Source of the DNA: Agrobacterium tumefaciens
GTDB taxonomy: Bacteria; Pseudomonadota; Alphaproteobacteria; Rhizobiales; Rhizobiaceae
Assembly: GCF_013337285.1 (NCBI RefSeq)
Contig: NZ_SUPW01000011.1
Location: 1 to 64,000 of the forward strand
DNA length: 64,000 bases
Direction of reading: 5' to 3'
Shown here one piece after another: positions 1-8,024 of the stretch. Below the pieces are notes generated by a model. That model saw only the letters and a list, made by a program, of their open reading frames with translations, did not search any database and was not told the DNA's origin. Position numbers and translations under genes: made by a program. Positions within the stretch are counted from its first letter, which is position 1; each line of letters opens with the position of its first letter.

Positions 1-357
1 GGACGGATCGATGAGTTTTCCGGTCTGGTCGGCGAGGTTGCCGTAAAGGCCGTTATCGAGGCGATAGACCTTTTCGAACCAGCTCAAGCCGTGCAGGAGC
101 GCGTCTTTCCACGGTCCCTGCCAGCCATGCTGGCCGGCAGCGGCGAAACAATAGGCCTGACGTGGCTGAACGCGGGCGCGGCGGTCATCGGAAAAAACCG
201 GTTTCGCATCCTGGCCGAGGCGCTCGTAAAAGCCGCCATCCGGACGGGCGGAACCCGCCTCCCCCCACAAAGGCAGGGCATCCTCATCCAGCCATTTCCG
301 TAATGTTCCGACCTCTTCGGCAAGCGCCTGAGCGGCACTCGGAAATTGCACTGTCAT
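1..357 (-). CDS. AGE-family epimerase/isomerase, N-terminal part (cut by window edge)
   Basis: The reverse strand reads open for 119 codons from an ATG at 357 to the window edge, so the 3' part lies outside. The translation contains RQAYCFAAAG, GWQGPWKDALLHG and RLDNGLYGN, which resemble the N-terminal half of N-acylglucosamine 2-epimerase / mannose-6-phosphate isomerase-like (alpha/alpha)6-barrel proteins. This family interconverts hexoses such as mannose and fructose or N-acyl amino sugars. No signal peptide is visible, so it is probably cytosolic. No strong ribosome binding site precedes the ATG. The exact substrate cannot be judged from this fragment. Confidence 0.72.
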   Translation of the reverse strand, partial: MTVQFPSAAQALAEEVGTLRKWLDEDALPLWGEAGSARPDGGFYERLGQDAKPVFSDDRRARVQPRQAYCFAAAGQHGWQGPWKDALLHGLSWFEKVYRLDNGLYGNLADQTGKLIDPS

Positions 358-680
358 ACGTCAACTCTCTGTTTTACGTCGTATTGGAGGGGAGCCATAC
401 GCTAGCAGAACCTAGAAACAAAGACATCAACTGACGTTTTGAAATAGTCTCAACAGATCGTACACCAAAAACAACAGCAAAATTCCGTCCCACCACCCGC
501 AAAACCCGGTTTGACTGACCACACTTTATCACTCGCGGCAGCACCAACAGCCGCAGGTCTGGAACGTTCCTGCTTCACCCTTAGGATGAACTCCCGGATT
601 TTCCGAAAGGTTGGAAACGTCGCCAAACTTGGCATCAATGGCCTTGGCAAGCAGCGCGAAATCATGACAGCATTCGGTGT
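358..680. other. Intergenic stretch upstream of the AGE-type gene and the hydratase
   Basis: This stretch separates two divergent genes and must hold both promoters, but I recognise no clear operator or terminator. Two mini-ORFs lie at its right end. A 32-codon plus-strand frame (586-684) overlaps the hydratase start by four bases. A minus-strand frame (529-690, TTG start) has a cysteine-rich end. Neither is supported well enough to call as a gene. Confidence 0.4.
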
Positions 681-1505
681 ATGAACGCAAAGGGGATGAT
701 GACGGGAATGACGGCGATCGAAGAACTGGCCCGAAGATTTGTGCAGGCAGATCTTGGCGGCGCGAAAGTTCCTTTTGTGCAGCTAGAGGCGGATGGGCTC
801 GTTCCTGAGGACTTCGAGACGGCAATGGCCGTTCAGCGTATATTCGCCGAGCTTATCGGGAAGCCGGTGAGAGGCTGGAAACTGGCGATCCGGCCGGATG
901 GCCAGGCCGCCGGCGCGCCGATGCTGGATTGCCACCGGGCCGATGGTGACAATCTCGCTGTTTTCCCAAACGAAGGGACGGAAGGCATTGAGGTCGAAAT
1001 CTGCTTTACCCTCGCCTCAGACATTCCCGCTGTGGGTGAGGTTCCCTTCACCAGAGGCGATTTGATACGGTATATCGACAAGGTCCATCTCGGTGCCGAG
1101 TTGCTCCGTTATCGACTGGCGGAAAAAAACCAGGTGCCTTTCCCGCTGTTTCTCGCCGACCGCCTGGCCAATCACGGCTTCGCCATTGGTCCCGAAATAG
1201 ATCGGCGCATTTTGGAGGTCTTCGCCGGAAGCGACATGGACCTGTTGCATCTGATCGTGACTGAGGGTCCTGTCCATCTGTTCAATGCCACGGCAAAACA
1301 TCCCAACGGGGATGTTCTTGCTCCCCTTCTTGCCTTTGCAAATGCTCCCATCAACAAGAGCGGCACGCTAATGGCAGGGCAAGTGGTGACGACAGGCAGC
1401 CTCTGCGGCGCGATAAGCAGTTCTCTTGCCGCCGATACGCATATTAAAATGGAATCAGTTGGGGCGTTTACGCTTGCGGGTCATCGGCCGTTAGCTCTTC
1501 GGTAA
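681..1505 (+). CDS. 2-keto-4-pentenoate hydratase / fumarylacetoacetase-fold protein
   Basis: The 274-residue protein resembles the MhpD/DmpH/DmpE group (2-hydroxypenta-2,4-dienoate hydratases and 4-oxalocrotonate decarboxylases). Features seen are VRGWKLAIRP near the start, the acidic metal-site run GIEVEICFTLA, and the C-terminal stretch LMAGQVVTTGSLCGA typical of the fold. These cytosolic Mg-dependent enzymes act in meta-cleavage aromatic degradation. No other meta-pathway gene is nearby, so its substrate is open. The start is uncertain: ATGs at 681, 696, 699 and 708 are in frame, and an AAAGGGG run at 689-695 would best serve the ATG at 708. Confidence 0.8.
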   Translation: MNAKGMMTGMTAIEELARRFVQADLGGAKVPFVQLEADGLVPEDFETAMAVQRIFAELIGKPVRGWKLAIRPDGQAAGAPMLDCHRADGDNLAVFPNEGTEGIEVEICFTLASDIPAVGEVPFTRGDLIRYIDKVHLGAELLRYRLAEKNQVPFPLFLADRLANHGFAIGPEIDRRILEVFAGSDMDLLHLIVTEGPVHLFNATAKHPNGDVLAPLLAFANAPINKSGTLMAGQVVTTGSLCGAISSSLAADTHIKMESVGAFTLAGHRPLALR

Positions 1506-1647
1506 TCACGCGGCCGCACCTCTTCATTCACGCCGATCCTGCTTCATGCACCTTGTGTGATATGTCTCGGCAAGACGACAACACCGGTCTCTTTCGCAAG
1601 CTCGCCGATCGGCATTTTGTCTCCAATCGTCTGCCTTTAAAAACCGC

Positions 1648-1678
1648 TTGACCTCAACCATGGTTGAGCCCCTAGAAG
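1648..1678 (+). promoter_or_regulatory. SoxR-type box inside a 19-bp-spacer promoter for sodB
   Basis: A perfect 16-bp palindrome, CTCAACCATGGTTGAG (1653-1668), matches the CCTCAA-N6-TTGAG core of SoxR operators. It lies between a -35-like TTGACC (1648-1653) and a -10-like TAGAAG (1673-1678). The spacer is 19 bp, the over-long distance typical of MerR-family activated promoters. It sits about 70 bp upstream of the sodB start. SoxR-controlled sodBII is established in A. tumefaciens; the match here is by eye. Confidence 0.85.
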
Positions 1679-1745
1679 TATTGTCACCTTGTTTCCACAA
1701 GGCTCATTTCATGCTCTTGAGCGAACAGTTGACAAAGGATACTCC

Positions 1746-2345
1746 ATGGCTTTCCAGCTTCCCGACCTCCCCTATGCCCATGATGCGCTCGCTTCATCGG
1801 GCATGTCCAAAGAGACGCTGAAGTTTCATCACGATCTTCACCACAAGGCCTATGTCGATAATCTCAACAAGGCGATATCAGGCACCGAATGGGAAAAAAG
1901 CAGCCTCGAGGACATCGTCCGTGGTACCTATGACAAAGCCGCTATCGCGCAGTCCGGCATATTCAACAATGCTTCCCAGCATTGGAACCACAATCTCTTC
2001 TGGGAGATCATGGGACCGGGAAATCATACCATCCCCAAGGCGCTGGAAGATGCGCTGACGCAATCCTTCGGCTCGGTATCGCTGTTCAAGCAGAATTTCG
2101 CCCTTGCCGGCGCCTCGCAATTCGGCTCGGGCTGGGCATGGCTGGTGGTGGATACCGACGGCATGCTGAAGATCACCCGCACGGAGAACGGCGTTAATCC
2201 GCTGTGCTTCGGGCAGAAGGCGCTTCTCGGCTGCGATGTGTGGGAGCACAGCTATTACATCGATTTCCGCAACAAGCGTCCGGCCTATATCGAGAACTTC
2301 CTCGATCATCTGGTGAACTGGCAGGCCGTGGCCACGCGTCTCTGA
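1746..2345 (+). CDS. sodB: Fe-type superoxide dismutase (SodBII-like)
   Basis: This 199-residue protein is a full-length Fe/Mn superoxide dismutase that converts superoxide to hydrogen peroxide and oxygen in the cytosol. The four metal ligands are visible: H28 (FHHDLHH), H84 (QHWNHNLFW), D166 and H170 (DVWEHSYY). Gln80 before the second ligand favours Fe over Mn. The start is the ATG at 1746, preceded by AAAGGA. An upstream in-frame ATG at 1689 lies next to the promoter and is unlikely to be used. It is followed by a ferredoxin and a flavin reductase-like gene, which suggests a superoxide-induced three-gene operon controlled by SoxR. It is probably the sodBII paralogue. Confidence 0.94.
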   Translation: MAFQLPDLPYAHDALASSGMSKETLKFHHDLHHKAYVDNLNKAISGTEWEKSSLEDIVRGTYDKAAIAQSGIFNNASQHWNHNLFWEIMGPGNHTIPKALEDALTQSFGSVSLFKQNFALAGASQFGSGWAWLVVDTDGMLKITRTENGVNPLCFGQKALLGCDVWEHSYYIDFRNKRPAYIENFLDHLVNWQAVATRL

Positions 2346-2449
2346 TTTGAGCCCCACCGACCCGGCCTGTGCCGCTGCCCCCGTGCGGCTGGCCGGGTCA
2401 GGCGCAGCCGGACAGCCGCCGTCCGGCTGCAACTCCATCGAGCGTTTCA

Positions 2450-2785
2450 ATGCCCTATGTCGTCACCGAAAACTGCATCGCCTGCAAATATATGGATTGC
2501 GTGGAAGTCTGCCCGGTCGAATGTTTCTACGAAGGCCAGAACATGCTCGTCATCCATCCCGACCAATGTATCGATTGCGGCATCTGCGAGCGGGAATGTC
2601 CCGCAGCAGCGATCAGACCGGATACCGAAGCCGGGCTGCATGTCTGGCTCGACCTCAACCGCCATTATTCCGGCATCTGGCCGCGTGTGCACCAGAAAAG
2701 ACCGTCGCCTGATAATGCTGACGCCATGAATGGTGCTGCGGCCAAGTTTTCCATTTTTTCCAAGAACCCGGGAGCGGGCGGTTAG
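2450..2785 (+). CDS. fdxA: 7Fe ferredoxin (FdxA type)
   Basis: The 111-residue protein is a seven-iron ferredoxin like Azotobacter FdI. C9, C17 and C50 fit the [3Fe-4S] ligands; C21, C40, C43 and C46 fit the [4Fe-4S] ligands; C12 and C25 occupy the conserved free-cysteine positions. It carries electrons in the cytosol. The start [17 protein letters not shown] is family-typical, so the longer frame from 2369 is not used. It lies 104 bases after sodB in the same orientation. Co-expression with SOD under SoxR would fit repair of, or electron supply to, oxidant-damaged iron-sulphur proteins, which is inference. Confidence 0.92.
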   Translation: MPYVVTENCIACKYMDCVEVCPVECFYEGQNMLVIHPDQCIDCGICERECPAAAIRPDTEAGLHVWLDLNRHYSGIWPRVHQKRPSPDNADAMNGAAAKFSIFSKNPGAGG

Positions 2786-2796
2786 CCCGGCACTGC

Positions 2797-3372
2797 ATGT
2801 CTCATAATCTCAGGCTGATCGATGGCAGCGTGATAAGCCATACGCATATTCCGCTCAAAGGCACCGTTTCACCGACGATTTCCCCGCGTGAATTCAAGGA
2901 CGCAATGGCCGGTCTGGCCTTTACTGTGGCTTTGGCCACAGCCTCCCACGCCGGAGAAAGGGTCGGACGAACGATCACTTCCTTCATGCCGCTCAGCGCC
3001 GAGCCGCCGCTTCTGATGATCTCCATCGACGCCAGCAGCCGCATGGTCGATCTCATCGCTGCAAGCCGGCGCTTCTCCATCGCAGCACTTGCCAGAGGAC
3101 AGGAGGAAATTGCCGACGTGTTTGCTGGAAAAGGCAACCTGCCGGACCGGTTTTCCATCGGCGACTGGGATGTCTGGCCTTCGGGAAACCCAAAGCTTGC
3201 CAAGGCGCTGTTATCCCTGGATTGCGAACTCGTCGGTTCCATCGATGCCGCAGACCATATCCTGTTCGTCGGCGCCATCATCGAAGCGACGTCTGACCCG
3301 CTGCGCGAGGCCCTGCTGTGGAGCGGACGCGGCTATACCGGCATGGATGGACGTAGTTCTGTTATTGCGTGA
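2797..3372 (+). CDS. Flavin reductase-like (FMN-binding split barrel) protein
   Basis: The 191-residue protein has the flavin reductase-like domain: FKDAMAGLAFTVALAT near residue 33, GRTITSFMPLSAEPPLLMISID around residues 57-78, and FSIAALARGQEEIADVFAG around residues 93-111. Such proteins reduce FMN or FAD with NAD(P)H, often for a partner monooxygenase. It starts 11 bases after the ferredoxin stop, so it is probably the last gene of the SoxR-controlled operon. No monooxygenase partner is adjacent. An electron path through the neighbouring ferredoxin is possible but untested. Confidence 0.83.
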   Translation: MSHNLRLIDGSVISHTHIPLKGTVSPTISPREFKDAMAGLAFTVALATASHAGERVGRTITSFMPLSAEPPLLMISIDASSRMVDLIAASRRFSIAALARGQEEIADVFAGKGNLPDRFSIGDWDVWPSGNPKLAKALLSLDCELVGSIDAADHILFVGAIIEATSDPLREALLWSGRGYTGMDGRSSVIA

Positions 3373-3412
3373 GGCCGGGTCCAAACCGCCTCGGAAAGAC
3401 GAACAAGGAGCG

Positions 3413-3433
3413 CGGGTGTCTGGGCAACACCCG
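3413..3433. terminator. Weak bidirectional hairpin between convergent genes
   Basis: CGGGTGT (3413-3419) pairs with ACACCCG (3427-3433) around a 7-base loop. It sits between the convergent flavin reductase and inositol-phosphatase-like genes. There is no clear T-run on either side, so termination is only a suggestion. Confidence 0.35.
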
Positions 3434-3454
3434 GCAATTCCCTTCCAAAGAAAT

Positions 3455-4240
3455 TTATGACGGTTCCACCAGCATTTTTTCCGCAATCTCCGGCCAGAGC
3501 CCCTCCGTCACCGCCATCAGCGCCGGCGTTGCGGCGGCAACCCAGGGGATGCCGCTGCCGGGGCGCGTTCCGATACGGACATCGAGACCCGCTTCCCTTG
3601 CGAGAACGACGCCGCCGGCGATGTCCCACATGGTTGTCAGTTTTTGCAGATGGCCGTCGAAGATGCCTCGTGCGGCAAAGGCAAGGCCGATCGATGTCGA
3701 GCGGATGGATTCCACCACCCAGCCGGCATGTCTCAACCCGACAGTGAGGGCCGCCACTTCTTCCGCGTCGGCGGCCGCACTGTCGCCGAGCGACATGACC
3801 TGCACCTCCTCGAAAGGCACATGCCGGGCAAGCGGTTTGCCGTTCAGCATCAGACCCGTCCCATCCGCCGCCGCATAGATATCCTTGAACACTGGCATGG
3901 CGACGACGCCGAGTTCCGGCCGGCCGTTGCGCACGAAGCCGAGCGAGATGCCCCAGAACGGCGAACCGCGCAGGAAATTGGCGGTGCCGTCGATCGGATC
4001 GATGATCCAGTAGGCGTCGTCGGCCACGCCGCCCATTTCTTCTCCCAGCACGGTTTCGTCGGGAAACGCCACCACCAGACGGTCGCGCACCAGCCTTTCG
4101 ACTGTGGTATCGGCTTCCGAGACGAAATCCTGAAAGCCCTTCGTCCGGGTGGCGATGGTGTCGCGCGCCTCGAAAAAGCGAAGGGCAAGGCCCATCGCTT
4201 CCTCGATGATGGCGACGGCGCGGTCGAGACGCTCGTTCAT
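3455..4240 (-). CDS. Inositol monophosphatase family phosphatase
   Basis: The protein carries the full Mg-dependent phosphatase signature: GEEMGG, the metal-site motif WIIDPIDGTANF, and WDIAGGVVLAREAG near the C terminus. Family members hydrolyse inositol phosphates, fructose-1,6-bisphosphate, histidinol phosphate or PAP. I chose the ATG at 4240 because it makes a classic ATGA overlap with the stop of the upstream phosphodiesterase gene; an ATG at 4249 would add three residues. Its place directly after a glycerophosphodiester phosphodiesterase and an ABC importer suggests it dephosphorylates the released sugar- or polyol-phosphate, possibly inositol phosphate. That role is inference. Confidence 0.88.
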   Translation of the reverse strand: MNERLDRAVAIIEEAMGLALRFFEARDTIATRTKGFQDFVSEADTTVERLVRDRLVVAFPDETVLGEEMGGVADDAYWIIDPIDGTANFLRGSPFWGISLGFVRNGRPELGVVAMPVFKDIYAAADGTGLMLNGKPLARHVPFEEVQVMSLGDSAAADAEEVAALTVGLRHAGWVVESIRSTSIGLAFAARGIFDGHLQKLTTMWDIAGGVVLAREAGLDVRIGTRPGSGIPWVAAATPALMAVTEGLWPEIAEKMLVEPS

Positions 4241-5157
4241 CGTGTCCACGCCCTGCCCGTCTCACCGGCGCCCGTCTTCAACCAGTTGGTGAAAGCTTCG
4301 ACTTCATCGGTCTGGATCGCGCCGACGCCAGCCCCGGCAAGAGCACCCCAGACGGATTCGGGATTTGAAAGCGCCCGCGTATCGTTGAAGTCGAGGCAAT
4401 GGGAAACGTCGAGCGAGTTGATCCACAGGCGGATATTCTGGCGCTCCATCTCGGCCTGGCCTTCGGCCAGATCAGCGATATCGGTGAATTTCACCTCGAT
4501 CATCGGCGCCTTCAACGCTTCGATCCGACGCAGATCCTCGGCAAACTTGCCTTTTCTCACCGGGAACATCGGCATATGCGGGACCTTGCCGAACCAGTCG
4601 GTGTCCAGCACCTCGAAACGTTCTGCCTCAGGATCAATGTCGGTCTTGACCAGAACCTGATCCTCGACGCCGAGCCGCAGCACGGTTTCCATGACTTGCG
4701 GCAGATCGCGGGTGAATTTTGTGTCGATATTAACGGTGATCTTGCCACGCGCCTCTTCCAGCAATTCTTCCAGCGTCGGCACACATTCATCGGTCACAGT
4801 AGCCGCATCGCCACCCGCACCGGCCTTCAGCCTGGCAGCGCGAACCACCTCGAAAGGCAGCTCACTCACGGTCCCCTTCCCCGTCGTCGTACGGTCGAGC
4901 GTTTCGTCATGAATGACGACCAACCGGCCGTCGGCCGTCGCCTGCGTGTCGATCTCGATCATCTCAACGCCGGCCGCAACCGCCGCGCGGACGGAGGCCA
5001 GCGAGTTTTCGGCAGTGGCGGTCCAGAAGCCGCGATGAGCGATGGTCAGTATGGCCGGATTGTCGCGCGAGCAAAGCGCAAGGACATTGCAGGAGCTGGA
5101 GGCATTTCGGGAGGCTGCAAGGGTTTGGTGCATGGTTTTCACTTTCGGACGTTGCAT
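4237..5157 (-). CDS. Glycerophosphodiester phosphodiesterase (GDPD family)
   Basis: The 306-residue protein has the GDPD TIM-barrel signature: AHRGFWTATAENSLAS, EIDTQATADGRLVVIHDETLDRTT and a later VNIDTKF. These enzymes split glycerophosphodiesters into an alcohol and a glycerol phosphate or phosphoalcohol. An ATG at 5133 would remove eight residues; neither start has a good ribosome binding site. No clear signal peptide is visible, so it is probably cytosolic and acts on imported substrate. It follows the second permease gene by 23 bases and overlaps the phosphatase gene by four, so it belongs to the ABC operon. The function resembles UgpQ, but the transporter is not of the Ugp family. Confidence 0.9.
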   Translation of the reverse strand: MQRPKVKTMHQTLAASRNASSSCNVLALCSRDNPAILTIAHRGFWTATAENSLASVRAAVAAGVEMIEIDTQATADGRLVVIHDETLDRTTTGKGTVSELPFEVVRAARLKAGAGGDAATVTDECVPTLEELLEEARGKITVNIDTKFTRDLPQVMETVLRLGVEDQVLVKTDIDPEAERFEVLDTDWFGKVPHMPMFPVRKGKFAEDLRRIEALKAPMIEVKFTDIADLAEGQAEMERQNIRLWINSLDVSHCLDFNDTRALSNPESVWGALAGAGVGAIQTDEVEAFTNWLKTGAGETGRAWTR

Positions 5158-5180
5158 TTATCGGGGCTCTGTCGCCCGGA

Positions 5181-6047
5181 TCAGATTTTCCCCATGCCCG
5201 CCGCCATCAGGTCGTCGCGCAGAATGCGGCCGGCGATGATAAAGACGACGAGTGCGGGAAGAAGCAGGATGAAGGAGACGATGGAGGCGAGCGGCAGCTG
5301 CATCGAATAGGGGTCAAGATACATGTAAAGCTTGATCGGCAAGGTTTCGACAACAGGCGCGCCGACGATGAAGGACTTGTCGAATTCCTCAAAGCTGCCG
5401 ATGAAGGACATCAGCCCGCCCGCCAGAAGGCCGGGCACCGCAAGCGGCAGGATGATGTGGAGCACGATGCCGACCGTTCCGGCACCGAGCGAACGCGCGG
5501 CATGGATGATATCATCGGGAATGGTCTCCAGCGCCGCCGTCATCAGGCGGATCATCAGCGGCAGGGTGCCGACCATCTGCACGAGAACGACCCCGGTGAC
5601 CGAATAGGCAAGCCCGAAGAGAAGAAACACCTGTCCGATGCCGACCGCGACGACCAGCCCCGGAATGATGATCGGCGCCAGAATGAAGATTTCCACCAGC
5701 CGTTTCAGCCGGAACGGAAAACGCGCCATGGCCCAGGCCGTGGGCAGTGCGATGGCCGCCGTCAGAAAGGTAACGACAATGGCGATGAGGATGCTGTTGA
5801 TGGCGGCGCGAATGAGGCTGTCATCGCTGAGAATGCTCGCCCAGCGCGCCGTGGTGTAGTCTTTCGGCACGACGAGTGGCGGCGACCAGCCATCGGCGAT
5901 GCTCCAGAGGAACATCAGCGCCAGCGGCAGGGCAATGGCGAGCGTCAGCGCGCCATAAAGTCCGATGGAGACAAAAATCCGGTCTTCCGGCGTAAAGGCA
6001 CGGCGGCGGGCAATGGTGGCGGGTTCAAGGGTTATGGCGCTCATCAT
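5181..6047 (-). CDS. ABC transporter permease (PotC/AfuB-like)
   Basis: This 288-residue inner-membrane protein has about six hydrophobic segments. The binding-protein-dependent permease loop is seen as IPDDIIHAARSLGAGTVGIVLHIILPLAVPGLLAG, which contacts the ATPase. It overlaps the preceding permease gene by four bases and is translated from ATGATG. It is the second membrane subunit of the importer encoded at 5181-9254, whose type (spermidine/iron/2-aminoethylphosphonate-like) does not reveal the substrate. The downstream GDPD and phosphatase genes suggest an organophosphate diester. Confidence 0.88.
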   Translation of the reverse strand: MMSAITLEPATIARRRAFTPEDRIFVSIGLYGALTLAIALPLALMFLWSIADGWSPPLVVPKDYTTARWASILSDDSLIRAAINSILIAIVVTFLTAAIALPTAWAMARFPFRLKRLVEIFILAPIIIPGLVVAVGIGQVFLLFGLAYSVTGVVLVQMVGTLPLMIRLMTAALETIPDDIIHAARSLGAGTVGIVLHIILPLAVPGLLAGGLMSFIGSFEEFDKSFIVGAPVVETLPIKLYMYLDPYSMQLPLASIVSFILLLPALVVFIIAGRILRDDLMAAGMGKI

Positions 6048-6901
6048 GCGTCTCCTCGGGTTTGGCCGGGGCCGATGCGGGATGTGAGGGAATAATAAAG
6101 AATGAGCACGGAGACCGCGAAAAGGCTCAGCACCATGCCCATGGCATAGACCTGATTAAAACGGCCTTGATTGAACTCCTGGATCATCAGTACCGAGAGC
6201 GGCCGGGCCGTCGGCGGGCCGACGATATCGGGAATGGCATAGGAGCCCATGGAGCCGATGAAGGTGAGAAGTATGGCGGCGGTGATGCCCGGCATGGCGA
6301 GCGGAACTTCCACGAAGAAAAACGTTTTCAGCCGCGAAGCGCCGAGCGTGCGCGAGGCATGACGGATATCCTCGGGTATGGCGGCAAAGGCGCTGGTGAT
6401 GATCAGCGTCATGAAGGGTATCTGTTTCCAGACACTGGCAAGGATGACGCCGATGCCCCAATCGTCACGCACGAGCTTGGGCAGTTCCAGCCCGAGCGGC
6501 GCAACCAGACGGTCGAGGAAACCGCCCCTTTCGAAAACGACGATCACCATCAGGCCGACGATGATGCCCGGCACCGCCATCGGCAGCTTGTAAAGACCGC
6601 TGAACAGCTTGCGGCCGAGAAAGCTCTTGCGGATCAACAGCGCCAGCGGCACCGAGGCCGCAAGCGAGACGATCACAGGCATCACACCGTAATAAATGGA
6701 GGTCGTCAGACCACGGATCATCGAGGCGCGGGTGAATATCCGCTGGTAGAACATCAGCGTGAAGCTGCCATCTTCCTGCCTGAAGCTGCCGATCAACGCT
6801 GAAAACAGCGGGCCGCCGAAGAAGACCAGAAGATATCCTACCCCAGGCGCCAGCAAGAGAAGGAGCTGCGCGCGCCTGTCGCGAAGAACCGCGGCCATCA
6901 T
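6044..6901 (-). CDS. ABC transporter permease (PotB-like)
   Basis: This 285-residue membrane protein has about six transmembrane segments and the EAA-type loop IPEDIRHASRTLGASRLKTFFFVEVPLAMPGI. It is the first membrane subunit of the importer. Its ATG overlaps the stop of the ATPase gene by four bases (ATGA), which indicates translational coupling. The N-terminal residues RRAQLLLLLAPGVGYLLVFFGGPL form the first membrane segment. Confidence 0.88.
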   Translation of the reverse strand: MMAAVLRDRRAQLLLLLAPGVGYLLVFFGGPLFSALIGSFRQEDGSFTLMFYQRIFTRASMIRGLTTSIYYGVMPVIVSLAASVPLALLIRKSFLGRKLFSGLYKLPMAVPGIIVGLMVIVVFERGGFLDRLVAPLGLELPKLVRDDWGIGVILASVWKQIPFMTLIITSAFAAIPEDIRHASRTLGASRLKTFFFVEVPLAMPGITAAILLTFIGSMGSYAIPDIVGPPTARPLSVLMIQEFNQGRFNQVYAMGMVLSLFAVSVLILYYSLTSRIGPGQTRGDA

Positions 6902-7938
6902 GCCGCCTCCCCCGCCATTCTGACATCGAGAAGATGGACTGAACCGGGAAATTGCAGGGCGACCCTATGCCCGGCATCGATCAAAGTTTCAGCGCCGGAC
7001 TGGCTGATCCGGATCTGGCGTCCGCCGATCTCGACCGTGTAGAGCGCATTGGCGCCCATGAAGGAGACGGCGGAAACCGTGCCGTCACCGGCCTGATCGG
7101 CGCGGATGTGGATGTTTTCCGGACGAACCGAAATCTGGACGTTGCCGGCTGCCGCTTTATCCAGCGTGACGGCCTGCCCCCAGGGCAATTGCGCCTGTGT
7201 CCCTTGGGCGGATACGGGCAGAAGATTGGTCTGGCCGAGAAAACCGGCGGTGAAAGCGTGTTTCGGCGAGCGATAAAGCTCGAGCGGCGTGCCGATCTCA
7301 ACGACCCGGCCGGCATTCATGACGACGATCCGGTCCGACATCGCCATGGCCTCGGCCTGATCATGCGTCACATAAAGACTGGTGGCGCCGATGCGGCGGT
7401 GAAGTTCGGTCAGTTCGTGGCGCAGCGTATCGCGGAGTTTAGCGTCGAGGTTCGACAGCGGCTCGTCGAACAGCAGCAGGCTCGGCTGCATGACGATGGC
7501 CCGCGCCAGCGCCACGCGCTGCTGCTGCCCGCCGGACAATTGCCGCGGCATGCGATCCACCAGACCGGCAAGATTGCAGATTTCAAGCGCATGGGCGATG
7601 CGGCGTGCGCGCTCGTCTTTCGCAACCTTTTTCATCTTCAGGCCGAAACCGAGATTTTTGGCGACGGACATATGCGGGAAAAGCGCGTAGGACTGGAACA
7701 CCATGGCGATATCGCGCGCTTCCGGCGGCGTCTGGTCGATGCGTTTGCCGCCAAGGAGGATTTCACCACCCGACGGCTGGCTGATACCCGTCAGAATGCG
7801 CAGCAAGGTCGACTTGCCGCAACCGGAGGGGCCGAGAATGGTGACGAATTCGCCGCGCTCGACGGTGATCGACACGGGATGAAGCGCCCGGCTCAAACCG
7901 TAATCCTTGGTGATATTGCTGATCTCGAGTTCACTCAT
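6898..7938 (-). CDS. ABC transporter ATP-binding protein (PotA/FbpC-like)
   Basis: The 346-residue ATPase has Walker [10 protein letters not shown] near residue 37, the Q-loop [14 protein letters not shown], signature [14 protein letters not shown], Walker [14 protein letters not shown] and the switch histidine in YVTHDQAEAMAM. A TOBE-like C-terminal domain follows (ISVRPENIHIRAD). The start at 7938 (MSELEIS) is family-like and has AGGAG-type sequence upstream; the frame is open to 8001 but the extra residues look non-coding. It energises the two permeases downstream. Confidence 0.9.
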   Translation of the reverse strand: MSELEISNITKDYGLSRALHPVSITVERGEFVTILGPSGCGKSTLLRILTGISQPSGGEILLGGKRIDQTPPEARDIAMVFQSYALFPHMSVAKNLGFGLKMKKVAKDERARRIAHALEICNLAGLVDRMPRQLSGGQQQRVALARAIVMQPSLLLFDEPLSNLDAKLRDTLRHELTELHRRIGATSLYVTHDQAEAMAMSDRIVVMNAGRVVEIGTPLELYRSPKHAFTAGFLGQTNLLPVSAQGTQAQLPWGQAVTLDKAAAGNVQISVRPENIHIRADQAGDGTVSAVSFMGANALYTVEIGGRQIRISQSGAETLIDAGHRVALQFPGSVHLLDVRMAGEAA

Positions 7939-8024
7939 GGCGATGCTCTCTCCTGTTTGCGGCCGAGCTTGCCGGACCGTGGGAGGCTCTTTGTGCCCCA
8001 CACGATCCGGCGATCCTGAAGGCG

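Noticed and set aside
586-684. 32-codon plus-strand frame overlapping the hydratase start by ATGA
   Set aside because: The overlap resembles translational coupling, but there is no convincing ribosome binding site or known family, and the residues look random.
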